Assembly (NCBI RefSeq): GCF_900454495.1
Contig: NZ_UGSI01000001.1
Location: 1,860,001 to 1,924,000 of the forward strand
DNA from: Paenibacillus macerans
GTDB lineage: Bacteria > Bacillota > Bacilli > Paenibacillales > Paenibacillaceae
Reading direction: 5' to 3'
Length of the DNA stretch: 64,000 nt
This document shows positions 7,933-15,681 of this stretch, in pieces. The notes beneath the pieces were generated by a model. The model was given only the letters and a program-made list of their open reading frames with translations, was not told where the DNA came from and made no database searches. The position numbers and the translations under genes are program-made. The first letter of the stretch is position 1; the number at the start of each line of letters is the position of its first letter.

Positions 7933-8792
7933 TTGCGGACAAAACGGCGCAACCCAATCCAAAAGAGCACGGCTGTATAAAATATCGTGTATATTAAAAA
8001 GGCTGTCGAAGGAACCTCGCCGATACCGAACGGTCCAGTATCGCCCACCGGTATAAGTCCGCTGATATCCTCAAAGCTGAACAGCACCGCCTGCATTTTC
8101 CGCTGCAGCGCGTCGGCCGGCATGATCAACTGCAGAACTCCCGCCACATTATTCAAGGTTTGCAATGGTTCAGGCTTCAGACCGATGGATCCGGCGATTT
8201 TACCGATCATGCCGCCAAGCCAGCCCGCCCCGTAGAGCATCGTCATCACCACACCGTTCGCAACGGAGGACAAGTAGCCGGAACCGAACATGGACACGGT
8301 TACGAGCAAAGGAACAACCGAGGCAAAAAGCAGGAAAGCCTGAACCAGTACGACCGGGTCACGTGGAATTGCGGCATGGATATCGGTGATCCACAAAATC
8401 TGGCTATATAAAATCAAGGCATAAAGCACGCCCAGAGAAACGTAACCGAGCCAGCGGCCTGTATACCATTTCCACCTAGGAATCGGCCGCGGCAGCATCG
8501 CCTGCATCACCCCCTGCTCGGCCTCGCCGGCAATCGCGGAAAATGAACTGAAAATAGCCAAAAAGGCGAGCACAAAGCCGGCGAAGAAAAAACCGAGCAA
8601 CAGAATGAACATCCCGGTCGTAAATTGCTGGATTAGTTCTTCGTTATTATTCGCAACTGCGCTTACGTCACCTCCGATAGCTCCGGCAATAAACCAAAAT
8701 CCGATCAGAAACACGGCTGTCATCAAAAATGTCAGCAGCAGGACACGTTTGCGCAGCAGCTCCTTCCAGGTCATCGCCCAAATTATTCTCAT
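7923..8792 (-). CDS. ABC transporter permease (ABC-2 type)
   Basis: 289 aa from the ATG at 8792. Six or so membrane segments: RVLLLTFLMTAVFLIGFWF at the N-terminus, FILLLGFFFAGFVLAFLAIF, then LGVLYALILYSQILWI, a segment near VVPLLVTVSMFGSGYL, and a C-terminal pair ending FWIGLRRFVRKDL. This is the layout of ABC-2-type export permeases. The frame is open to 8840, but the ATG at 8792 overlaps the stop of the ATPase gene as ATGA (8789-8792) and has a GGGGGG-type Shine-Dalgarno, so translation is coupled. It is the last gene of the sigma/anti-sigma/ABC operon. The substrate is unknown. The stop codon is embedded in repeat D (7913-7932). Confidence 0.85.
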   Translation of the reverse strand: MRIIWAMTWKELLRKRVLLLTFLMTAVFLIGFWFIAGAIGGDVSAVANNNEELIQQFTTGMFILLLGFFFAGFVLAFLAIFSSFSAIAGEAEQGVMQAMLPRPIPRWKWYTGRWLGYVSLGVLYALILYSQILWITDIHAAIPRDPVVLVQAFLLFASVVPLLVTVSMFGSGYLSSVANGVVMTMLYGAGWLGGMIGKIAGSIGLKPEPLQTLNNVAGVLQLIMPADALQRKMQAVLFSFEDISGLIPVGDTGPFGIGEVPSTAFLIYTIFYTAVLFWIGLRRFVRKDL

Positions 8793-9772
8793 TCCTGTTC
8801 CCCCCTGTGATTGAGCCCGGCGACAGCTTCCATGAACCACTCCTCCAGCCGTTCACGGACTCTGGCGACTTCATACAGCGTCATTCCTTGACCGATCAGC
8901 AGCGTATTAATCCAGCCTGCCTGCTCCTCGTTCTCCAGCTCCGCTTCAAGCCATACGGTATCACCCGCACTTCCGGCGCCGGTCAGGCCGGCTTCGCCTT
9001 GTTCATCGGCAGCTGCCCGAAAGCTGAAACCTGTCGTTTCATGAAGCCAAGACAGCAAAAAAGGCGAAAATCCGCCGACTTTAAAACGCCAGCAGACTCG
9101 CTTCTGAAGTACTTCGGCTACCCGTCCATGACGGAGCACCTGCCCGTTATTCAAGAGCGCCATGCGGTCGCACAGCACTTCCACATCCTCCAGCAGATGG
9201 GAGTTCAAGAAAATCGTTTTTCCCTGCTGCTTCAGCTCTTCGAGGATCGCGCGGACATGCATTCTGCCGACGGGATCCATGGCCGACGACGGCTCGTCCA
9301 GGAAAACTACCGCCGGATCGTTCACGAGAGCGCAAGCCAGTCCAAGCCGCTGCTGCATGCCTTTGGAATAATGCTTAACCCGGTCCTTCCCCCGTTTGCC
9401 CACCCCCACCCTGTGCAGCGGCTCGGGGATTCTCCGGTTCGCCTCCTGATTGTCCAAGCCGCATAGCCGCGCGTGCAGCCGGACGACCTCTTCGCCGGTC
9501 AGCCATTCCTGATACCGGTACAGCTCGGGCAAATATCCGATTTGCCGCTTCGCCTCAAGCGTACCAATGGGCGCGCCCATGATGCTCGCCTCGCCGGCCG
9601 TCGGATGGATCAGTCCGACCAGCATTTTCACGAACGTGCTTTTCCCGGCACCGTTAGGACCGAGGAAGCCGAAGGCTTCCCCTTTTCCTACAGTGATGGT
9701 GACATTCCGGCAGCCGCGCCCATTGCTGTATTCCTTGGTCAACCCGTTAGCGTCGATGGCCGCCTCGGTCAT
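8789..9772 (-). CDS. ABC transporter ATP-binding protein
   Basis: 327 aa. Walker A GPNGAGKST, signature YSKGMQQRLGLA, Walker B VVFLDEPSSAMDP and the H-loop NSHLLEDVEVLCD are all intact, so the ATPase should be active. The long C-terminal part after about residue 220 is typical of ATPases that pair with ABC-2 permeases (CcmA/NatA-like). It starts at 9772 with a 4-base ATGA overlap with the preceding anti-sigma-like gene and ends with an ATGA overlap with the permease gene, so the three genes are translationally coupled. Substrate is unknown. A role in exporting something that stresses the envelope is inferred only from the sigma factor upstream. Confidence 0.9.
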   Translation of the reverse strand: MTEAAIDANGLTKEYSNGRGCRNVTITVGKGEAFGFLGPNGAGKSTFVKMLVGLIHPTAGEASIMGAPIGTLEAKRQIGYLPELYRYQEWLTGEEVVRLHARLCGLDNQEANRRIPEPLHRVGVGKRGKDRVKHYSKGMQQRLGLACALVNDPAVVFLDEPSSAMDPVGRMHVRAILEELKQQGKTIFLNSHLLEDVEVLCDRMALLNNGQVLRHGRVAEVLQKRVCWRFKVGGFSPFLLSWLHETTGFSFRAAADEQGEAGLTGAGSAGDTVWLEAELENEEQAGWINTLLIGQGMTLYEVARVRERLEEWFMEAVAGLNHRGEQE

Positions 9773-10875
9773 GCCTCCACCAGCTCCTTCAATTTGTTCA
9801 TGAAATCAGTTTCCGTTGCGTAGGCAGAGCCACCGTCAAAATGGAACAGCTGTCCGTCTTTAATCCAGATGGCCGTACGGTCTGCCGTACTGCTGTACTC
9901 GCGTTCTTCAACAAGCACCTTGGTGCCGCCAATCGTGTGTTCATCGGTTTTGGCGCTTTTATCAACGATATACGGCATTGGAATCGATCCGGAAAGGATG
10001 CTGCTCTGCTGCAGCTGGTTTTTCAGATCGGCTGGCAAAATCGGAAGCTGCAGAACCGCCTCTAGAGCTTCTTCCACATCAACGGACGGGTCCACCGTAA
10101 TTTCCGGCGCCTGCATCTGTGCCAGGGACGCCCAGTGCTCCTGATCCGTATTCAAATCGTAAGTTACACTTTCATGAAGGGTTAAGGTGATCGCTTTTCC
10201 GTCAATCGATTCCGGCAGCAGCTTCGTTGCGCCCACACGCTGCATGGCCTGATTCACTTCTTCAACATTCATCTTCATTGTGATTTCGTTTGAAGGGCTG
10301 ATGTAGACTTTCTCTTCGCCGCCTGTCAGATCAGAGGGCAAAAGCTGATACCCCAGCCGGGAAGCCGCCTGCTCACGGGTAAATTCCCCTTGAACGGTTC
10401 CTCCCTTGGTTGTAAACTGGCCGAATGTATTGTCCTTGCTGAGCGTTTCGCCCGGAGCCAGCTGATAAAACAGACTTTCAAGCGTATCGCCGTCAACCGT
10501 TGCGATCTCCTGCACGCGGAATTGGTTCAAAATCGCCGCTAGCGCGTTATTGCCCATAGGGGTGGCCAGAACGGCGCCGAAGATGACGGCTGCCGCTGCC
10601 GCCGCTATCCAATTGCGATTGCGGCTTGCCCGGCGGCGGGAGTTTTTTGCCGGAGCCGGAGCTTCAGTTGTCGGCTGAGATGCCTCATTGGAAGCTGCGG
10701 CTGAAACCGCCGGCCCCGGAAGAGCACCGGCTAACTGCAGACCGTTCTGCTTACCCTGCGTGCCCCATGTCTCCCATTTGTCGTTTACCGGCTCCGTTGC
10801 CAGTTTCGTTTGCAGCCGTTCCCAGGCTTCGTGTGTTCTTTTATCCTCTCCAGAATTATGCGGGTGGGTCGTCAT
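9769..10875 (-). CDS. Membrane-anchored anti-sigma-like protein
   Basis: 368 aa. The first 85 residues are hydrophilic, cytoplasmic and Ala/Pro-rich. A basic stretch (RRRASRNR) leads into a single membrane helix (about 88-110, WIAAAAAAVIFGAVLATP), followed by an extracellular domain of about 250 residues. Topology and position directly after an ECF sigma gene indicate a regulator of that sigma factor. No zinc-binding HxxxCxxC motif is visible, so it is not a classic ZAS-domain anti-sigma. The extracellular part has repeated acidic/hydrophobic blocks (SRLGYQLLPSDLTGG, LQLPILPADLKNQLQQSS) and may sense an envelope signal. Coupled to the ATPase gene by a 4-base overlap. Confidence 0.75.
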   Translation of the reverse strand: MTTHPHNSGEDKRTHEAWERLQTKLATEPVNDKWETWGTQGKQNGLQLAGALPGPAVSAAASNEASQPTTEAPAPAKNSRRRASRNRNWIAAAAAAVIFGAVLATPMGNNALAAILNQFRVQEIATVDGDTLESLFYQLAPGETLSKDNTFGQFTTKGGTVQGEFTREQAASRLGYQLLPSDLTGGEEKVYISPSNEITMKMNVEEVNQAMQRVGATKLLPESIDGKAITLTLHESVTYDLNTDQEHWASLAQMQAPEITVDPSVDVEEALEAVLQLPILPADLKNQLQQSSILSGSIPMPYIVDKSAKTDEHTIGGTKVLVEEREYSSTADRTAIWIKDGQLFHFDGGSAYATETDFMNKLKELVEA

Positions 10876-10898
10876 ATTTTTTCAATCCTTTCCGATGG

Positions 10899-11417
10899 TT
10901 AATCCTGCCGGGCCATGGCCTTGGTGGCCGTGGCCTGCAGCTTGCGTGTCGCTCGTTGCAGCAGACTGCCGATCAGCGGCGGCCTGACATTAAGCTCCTG
11001 CGCGATCTCCGCGTAGCTGTAGCCCGAATAGCGGAGAAGCAGCGCCTGGCGGTCCCGCTCGGGAAGGCTGTCCAGCCAGGCTCTTACTTCTTCCTGATCC
11101 ATTTGGCGCATAAGCGCCTCTTCTCCGGATTCCGGAGCAGCCTCCCCCTCGTACATCATTTCCTGCTTGTTTTGCAGCTTTCTCTCTCTTGCTTTCTTCT
11201 CCAGGTAATCGTATCCGATTCTTGTCAGTACGCGGTGCAGCCATGCCCCCAAGGCTTCCGGGTTGTCCGGCGGGTTCCTGTACAGCCTGAGGAATACCTC
11301 CTGCGCCAAATCGTCGGCGGCGGCTTCATCACGTACGAGGGCGGTCAGTTTTCGGTGTACGGTTGGATAATGCGCAAAAAATATGTTACGGAATGCCGAG
11401 GATTCCGGAATACTCAT
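10899..11417 (-). CDS. ECF-type RNA polymerase sigma factor
   Basis: 172 aa. Region 2 (about 10-75) contains the DDLAQEVFLRLYRNPP core-binding block and LGAWLHRVLTRIGYDYLEKK. Region 4 (about 115-165) contains LDSLPERDRQALLLRYSGYSYAEIAQEL followed by the recognition helix region VRPPLIGSLLQRATRKL. It should direct RNA polymerase to a small regulon, probably including its own operon (sigma, anti-sigma, ABC ATPase, ABC permease). The upstream 11420-11560 region is AT-rich and is the likely promoter; I could not identify a specific -35 box with certainty. Confidence 0.9.
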   Translation of the reverse strand: MSIPESSAFRNIFFAHYPTVHRKLTALVRDEAAADDLAQEVFLRLYRNPPDNPEALGAWLHRVLTRIGYDYLEKKARERKLQNKQEMMYEGEAAPESGEEALMRQMDQEEVRAWLDSLPERDRQALLLRYSGYSYAEIAQELNVRPPLIGSLLQRATRKLQATATKAMARQD

Positions 11418-11606
11418 TTTGTGTTTGCCTCCTTTCAGCTGCAGCTATTAGAAAGACGAACCCTTTTTTAATTTTGTAGCAGGATTCAGAAGAATTTTTT
11501 CGGGTTAATCATTTTTTAGATTATATAGCAGAGCTTTGTCCACTTGTACCGGTAAAATTGAGCCTGCCCAAATACATTACGGCCGCTGTCTCAAAAGTAG
11601 CTAATT

Positions 11607-11644
11607 TCATAGAAAAAGGGCGATCCCCGAGCCATTTTCTATGA
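11607..11644. terminator. Stem-loop between the sigma operon and a small membrane-protein gene
   Basis: A perfect 10-bp stem (TCATAGAAAA with TTTTCTATGA) and an 18-base loop lie between two minus-strand units. It is placed to end transcription of the small gene at 11690-11878 before the sigma-factor promoter. No long T run follows. Confidence 0.45.
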
Positions 11645-11689
11645 CTCTTATGAGACTACCCTGTTACCAATAAGGTTTTCAATTTTTGC

Positions 11690-11878
11690 TTACTGACTTT
11701 TCTTTACTTCGTTATTCTTCTCTATATAGGTCCAAGTATAATATGCAGCCCAAAATAAGAGAGGAGCGAGTAATGCCAGGGGCCTAAATTGTTGAGGTAA
11801 ATAAATTATAAGGAGTAGTCCAGCTACAAAAAAAGGAGGAAGAAGAATCCAATATTTCTTATTGAACCTTTTTAGCAT
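11690..11878 (-). CDS. Small two-helix membrane protein
   Basis: 62 aa with a basic N-terminus (MLKRFNKKYW), two hydrophobic helices (about 10-27 and 32-49, rich in Leu/Pro) and a charged tail EKNNEVKKSQ. The ATG at 11878 follows an AGGAG with about nine bases spacing and the frame has its own AT-rich promoter-like upstream region. No family is recognised. Confidence 0.6.
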   Translation of the reverse strand: MLKRFNKKYWILLPPFFVAGLLLIIYLPQQFRPLALLAPLLFWAAYYTWTYIEKNNEVKKSQ

Positions 11879-12123
11879 ATTTTGAACTCCTATGATTTAC
11901 TATTTCCTTTATTTTACCATACTTCTCATTTCGGGGAGCGTAATTTTCAATTTTTTGACGTCGGTGAGATAGGAGTATGCTTCTATACAGATTTGAATAT
12001 GCTTAATCTGCATTATACAATTGATGAGGGTTTATCCTAAATATCTGTTAGGGTTTACTTTGAAACCGAACCGGCCAGCCTGCGTAACAAACTGGTAAAA
12101 GTTCTTTAAGGAGGATAAACGGT

Positions 12124-12435
12124 ATGATTATGACCACAACATCAACGATTGAAGGTTATCCTGTAAGACAGTATCTAGGTATCGTAACCGGCGAAGTAAT
12201 TATGGGCGCCAACGTGTTCAGAGATTTTCTCGCCTCGATTACGGACGTTGTCGGAGGTCGCTCGGGCGCTTACGAAGGCAAGCTGCAGGAAGCGAGAGAG
12301 ACCGCACTCGAAGAAATGAGACAACAGGCTTCGCGTCTGGGAGCAACGGGCATTATTGGGATAGACATCGATTATGAAGTCGTCCGCGAAGGAATGCTTA
12401 TGGTTTCCGTTAGCGGAACAGCAGTGCTTGTGTAA
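12124..12435 (+). CDS. ybjQ: YbjQ-family (UPF0145) heavy-metal-binding-type protein
   Basis: 103 aa. The pattern VRQYLGIVTGEVIMGANVF, DVVGGRSGAYE, ARETALEEMRQQASRLGATGIIGIDIDYE is diagnostic for YbjQ/UPF0145, small pentameric cytoplasmic proteins of unclear function. The ATG at 12124 is preceded by AAGGAGGA with good spacing; a second ATG three codons in is less likely. A rho-independent terminator follows at 12446-12479, so it is a single-gene unit. Confidence 0.92.
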   Translation: MIMTTTSTIEGYPVRQYLGIVTGEVIMGANVFRDFLASITDVVGGRSGAYEGKLQEARETALEEMRQQASRLGATGIIGIDIDYEVVREGMLMVSVSGTAVLV

Positions 12436-12445
12436 CGATGGGGTT

Positions 12446-12479
12446 TAAACAGCCGGTCATGGTAAATGGCCGGCTTGTT
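12446..12479 (+). terminator. Terminator of ybjQ
   Basis: A stem of AGCCGGTCA with TGGCCGGCT, extended by AAAC/GTTT outside, and a 7-base loop. It starts 11 bases after the ybjQ stop. Confidence 0.7.
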
Positions 12480-12572
12480 TACGTTCTAAATATTTCGCAA
12501 GATGTTCCTGATCCTGATTTCTCTCCCGTATTAGCTTGAGAAATGGTTGCTCATCCAGCGGCTCAAGCTTAA

Positions 12573-12727
12573 CATAAGGACAAAAAATGTCGCTATTTCG
12601 GCCATCCCCCCCATTTTGAGTGAAATAGTGGCAAAATGCTGTTATTTACTCGAATCACAAAGAAATGCCAAAGTTCTGAATCATTTATGGGAAAATAAGG
12701 ACCAAAAATGCCGCTATTTTTATAGCA
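12573..12727. repeat. Intergenic repeat family B, copy 1
   Basis: Built from units such as GACAAAAAATGTCGCTATTT, GAGTGAAATAGTGGCAAAAT and ACCAAAAATGCCGCTATTTT, with an internal AAGAAATGCC block. The same units recur at 29304-29517 and 40725-40824. It fills most of the gap between ybjQ and the next gene. Confidence 0.75.
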
Positions 12728-12818
12728 GGGGGATCTGCCAGCGGATTGCATCGAAAAAAACGAAAAGCAAACCGCGCCATACGACCTGCAGTTTGCTTTT
12801 AAGCAGTTTATATTAGCG

Positions 12819-13406
12819 TTATTTCATCGCCGCAACGATCTCTTCACTCGTCCGCACCTTGCCGAGCCGCGGGAAAATGTACTTGCACACGTATTCGTGC
12901 TCCTCCTGCGTCGATGCCGTCATGGCGTCTTCGGCAAAAATCTGCTGATAGCCGTGCTGGAACGCCTCTCTGGCCGTGGTGTCCACGCCGATCGAGGTGG
13001 AGATCCCGCACAGCACGATCGTGTCGATGCCCCGGCGGCGCAGCTGCAGATCCAGGTCCGTGCCGTAGAACGCGCCCCACTGCCGTTTGGTCACAAGGTG
13101 TGCGTTTTTCACGCCGGCCAGTTCGGGCACGATCCGTTCCCAGCCCTCGGGATATTGCACGGAGTTAAAACCCATATCCGTCTGCGGCTTCAACGCATCT
13201 TTGCCGTCCGTGAACGACAGCCTGACCAGCACGACAAAGCCGCCCTTCTCCGCAAACGCCTGCGCCAGCTTGCCGGCGTTTTGAATCACCTGCCCGCTCG
13301 TGTAAGGGGCGCTCTGACGCCCGGCGTGGGCAATGCCCTCCTGCAGATCGATCACCACCAGCGCCGTTTTCTCAACATGAACTTCCGTCACTTTTGCATC
13401 TGCCAT
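12819..13406 (-). CDS. Isochorismatase-family cysteine hydrolase
   Basis: 195 aa from the ATG at 13406 (199 aa if the GTG at 13418 is used; an AGGAG lies at about 13421-13425, closer than usual to the GTG and farther than usual from the ATG, so the start is uncertain). The catalytic triad of the family is visible: Asp in TALVVIDLQEGI, Lys in LVTKRQWGAF and Cys in IVLCGISTSIGVDTTAREAF, preceded by the cis-peptide Gly-Ile-Ser. Members hydrolyse isochorismate, nicotinamide or other amides; the substrate is not predictable here. It follows the MFS transporter gene by about 30 bases and is likely co-transcribed. Confidence 0.88.
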   Translation of the reverse strand: MADAKVTEVHVEKTALVVIDLQEGIAHAGRQSAPYTSGQVIQNAGKLAQAFAEKGGFVVLVRLSFTDGKDALKPQTDMGFNSVQYPEGWERIVPELAGVKNAHLVTKRQWGAFYGTDLDLQLRRRGIDTIVLCGISTSIGVDTTAREAFQHGYQQIFAEDAMTASTQEEHEYVCKYIFPRLGKVRTSEEIVAAMK

Positions 13407-13435
13407 ACTAATTTCCACACTCTCCTGTCTTTTGC

Positions 13436-14647
13436 TTACTTCGGGACGCCCGTCATTTTGGGCCGGTCCATGGCCCGGTACACTTTAAAATATACCCAAA
13501 CCGCGTTGATCAACAACAAAGCGCTCGTTGCGATGAATACGTATTCGGCGCCCAGCCAGGCCGCGATCTGTCCGCCCAACACCGAGCCAGCGAACACGCC
13601 CAGGTATCCGGCCGCCATACTGAACCCGAACACCCGGCCCGTTAGGGCATCCGGCGTGATTTTTTTGATCAGCGTATTAACCGATGGGCTCAGCCCCGCC
13701 GCCGCGACCCCCAGCAAAAACCGCAGCCCCGTCAGCTGCCAGGGGTTCGTGACGAAAGCTTGCGGGATGAACAGGATGCCGGCCGCAAGCAGTGCCGCCA
13801 GGATCACTTTGTGTGCCCCCACCCGGTCGGATAGCTTGCCGAGACGCGGCGCAGTCAAAACATTGGCCAGACCCGAAGCCGAAAAAGCGATCCCGGCCAT
13901 CAGCGCCACATGGCTGGATGTTTGGGAAATCTGCTCAATGTACACCGTGATGATCGGCTCGACCGAATACAAAGCCACGCTTAAGATGAAAAAAGTGACG
14001 AACAAGGTTAGGGTCAAGCTTTTTTCGGGAATCCCGCTCCAAATTTCTTTCATTCCCGGAACCTTGCTCTCCGTCCGGACAAAATCCTCCTTGACAAAAA
14101 ATAACGTCGTCAAAAAGGCGATCAACATCAGCGCGCCGATGAGAAAAAAGTCGTTTTGCATCCCGAAGTTTTCACCGATAAATCCGCCGATCGTCGGCCC
14201 CAACAGCGAACCCGCGATATTGGCCGTAGACAGCGTTCCCAAGGCAAACCCGGCGTGCTCCTTATCCGTCTGGGTGGCGATCAGCGTCGTACAGGCGGTG
14301 CTGTAACCCGTGATCACCCCCTGCAGCAGGCGAAGCCCGATCAGCACGTACACATTCGGCGCAAATCCCATGCAGCCAATCACGATCGCCATGCCCAGGC
14401 TGGCCCGCAGCAGCATCGGCTTGCGTCCGTATTTGTCGGCGGCCAGCCCCCAGATCGGCGAAAAAATCGCCGACACGATAAACGTAATCCCAAAAGCAAG
14501 CCCGGAGAATCGGGCGATTTCCCCGGCATCTCCGACGCCAAGCTGCTTGATGTACAGCGGCAAAACCGGCGCGAGCTGGCTCAAGCCAATCCCCGTCACG
14601 AACATGCCGAACCAGCACACAAGCAAATTTCTTTTCCAAATCGGCAT
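13436..14647 (-). CDS. MFS multidrug-type efflux transporter
   Basis: 403 aa from the ATG at 14647, which has GAAGG seven bases upstream; the frame is open further to 14689 but without a ribosome binding site. Twelve membrane helices are expected. The conserved MFS motif between helices 2 and 3 appears as GLAADKYGRKPML, its repeat in the second half as GKLSDRVGAHKVI, and the drug:H+ antiporter block in helix 5 as LGPTIGGFIGENFG. The family exports small molecules with proton exchange. The neighbouring hydrolase may act on a related compound, but this is inference. Confidence 0.88.
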   Translation of the reverse strand: MPIWKRNLLVCWFGMFVTGIGLSQLAPVLPLYIKQLGVGDAGEIARFSGLAFGITFIVSAIFSPIWGLAADKYGRKPMLLRASLGMAIVIGCMGFAPNVYVLIGLRLLQGVITGYSTACTTLIATQTDKEHAGFALGTLSTANIAGSLLGPTIGGFIGENFGMQNDFFLIGALMLIAFLTTLFFVKEDFVRTESKVPGMKEIWSGIPEKSLTLTLFVTFFILSVALYSVEPIITVYIEQISQTSSHVALMAGIAFSASGLANVLTAPRLGKLSDRVGAHKVILAALLAAGILFIPQAFVTNPWQLTGLRFLLGVAAAGLSPSVNTLIKKITPDALTGRVFGFSMAAGYLGVFAGSVLGGQIAAWLGAEYVFIATSALLLINAVWVYFKVYRAMDRPKMTGVPK

Positions 14648-14768
14648 AAAGCAAGCCTTCTTTCCGCTCGATAACCTGATGACCCGCACACGTGATCCCG
14701 TATACGTGAAATGAACAATATTGCAGGATTATTCTAACCAAAGAATTCGCATTTTTCCATGCACAATC

Positions 14769-15599
14769 TTATAATCCATGGACTATTTTGCCGTGATATT
14801 CCGAAGGGCTGATCCCCTCCATCCGCTTAAAAATCCGGCTGAAGTAGAATTCATCCGCAAACCCGAGCTCGCGGGCGACTTCCTTCACTTTTTTGTCCTC
14901 CTCGGCAAGCAGCTCCTTGGCTTTATCCACCTTGATTTTGTTGAAATACTCGATCACCGAATATCCCGTCGTGTTCTTGAACGCCCGCGAAAGGTAATAC
15001 GTGGACAGATGAACCAGTTCGGCCAATTCCCCCAAAGTCACCCGCTGTCCGATATGCAGATGCATGTATTCGATCACTTTTTCAATTTTCAAGCTGACCG
15101 CGTGATTTTCGTTTTGCTTCTGCCGATATTGGGAAATTTCGAACAGCAGCTGGAGAAGATAGGCTTTCGAGATCAGCTCATACCCCGGCCGCTTCGAATC
15201 CCAGCTATCCACCAGCTTTTTGAAGGTATCCGCGATTTGATAGCCGTTTTTGAGCATCTGCGCATCCTGCAGCGACAGCGAATGGACTTCGTTCCCGACC
15301 GACCAGGCGCCGTCATCATAGCGGATGTTCGCATAGCTGAAATGCACGGTCAGGCAGCTTATCGGTTCACGGGCGTCAACCTCGATCGTATGTAAAACAT
15401 CGGGACGGATGTAGCACAGCGTGCCTTCCTGCACCGTGTGACTTCTGTTGTCCACGATAAAACGGCCTTTTCCTCCGGTCACCAGAATCAGTTCGTGGTG
15501 CTGGAGCGTCCGGGTGATCAGGCTCCGCAGTTTCCGCGGATCGTTTGGGGACCGGCTGTTGCAGTAATGGATATAGGGAAAGACGTTTTTCAGATTCAT
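14769..15599 (-). CDS. AraC-family transcriptional regulator
   Basis: 276 aa. The N-terminal cupin-like sensor domain (about 10-130, HHELILVTGGKGRF, YIRPDVLHTIEVDA) is followed by two helix-turn-helix motifs in the last 100 residues (LGELAELVHLSTYYLSRAFK and VKEVARELGFADEFYFSRIF, then GISPSEY). The frame is open to 15644 but AAGGAGGAGCC directly precedes the ATG at 15599. It lies 80 bases downstream of the GH81 glucanase gene on the same strand, separated by a terminator hairpin, and probably controls it or senses a beta-glucan-derived sugar. Confidence 0.88.
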   Translation of the reverse strand: MNLKNVFPYIHYCNSRSPNDPRKLRSLITRTLQHHELILVTGGKGRFIVDNRSHTVQEGTLCYIRPDVLHTIEVDAREPISCLTVHFSYANIRYDDGAWSVGNEVHSLSLQDAQMLKNGYQIADTFKKLVDSWDSKRPGYELISKAYLLQLLFEISQYRQKQNENHAVSLKIEKVIEYMHLHIGQRVTLGELAELVHLSTYYLSRAFKNTTGYSVIEYFNKIKVDKAKELLAEEDKKVKEVARELGFADEFYFSRIFKRMEGISPSEYHGKIVHGL

Positions 15600-15626
15600 G
15601 GCTCCTCCTTGAATTGCCGCTTCGTA

Positions 15627-15666
15627 ATAAAACTCCCGCTCCATGAGCGGTGCACGGAGGCGGGAG
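15627..15666 (-). terminator. Terminator between GH81 gene and araC-type gene
   Basis: On the minus strand CTCCCGCCTCC pairs with GGAGCGGGAG (one bulge) around a 13-base loop and is followed by TTTTATT. It lies 16 bases after the GH81 stop, so the regulator gene downstream is not simply co-transcribed with the enzyme. Confidence 0.65.
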
Positions 15667-15681
15667 TGTCTTGCATGGTAT

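Noticed and set aside
12897..14306. 469-codon plus-strand frame opposite the isochorismatase-like and MFS genes
   Set aside because: Shadow of two conserved genes; it spans both and resembles no family.
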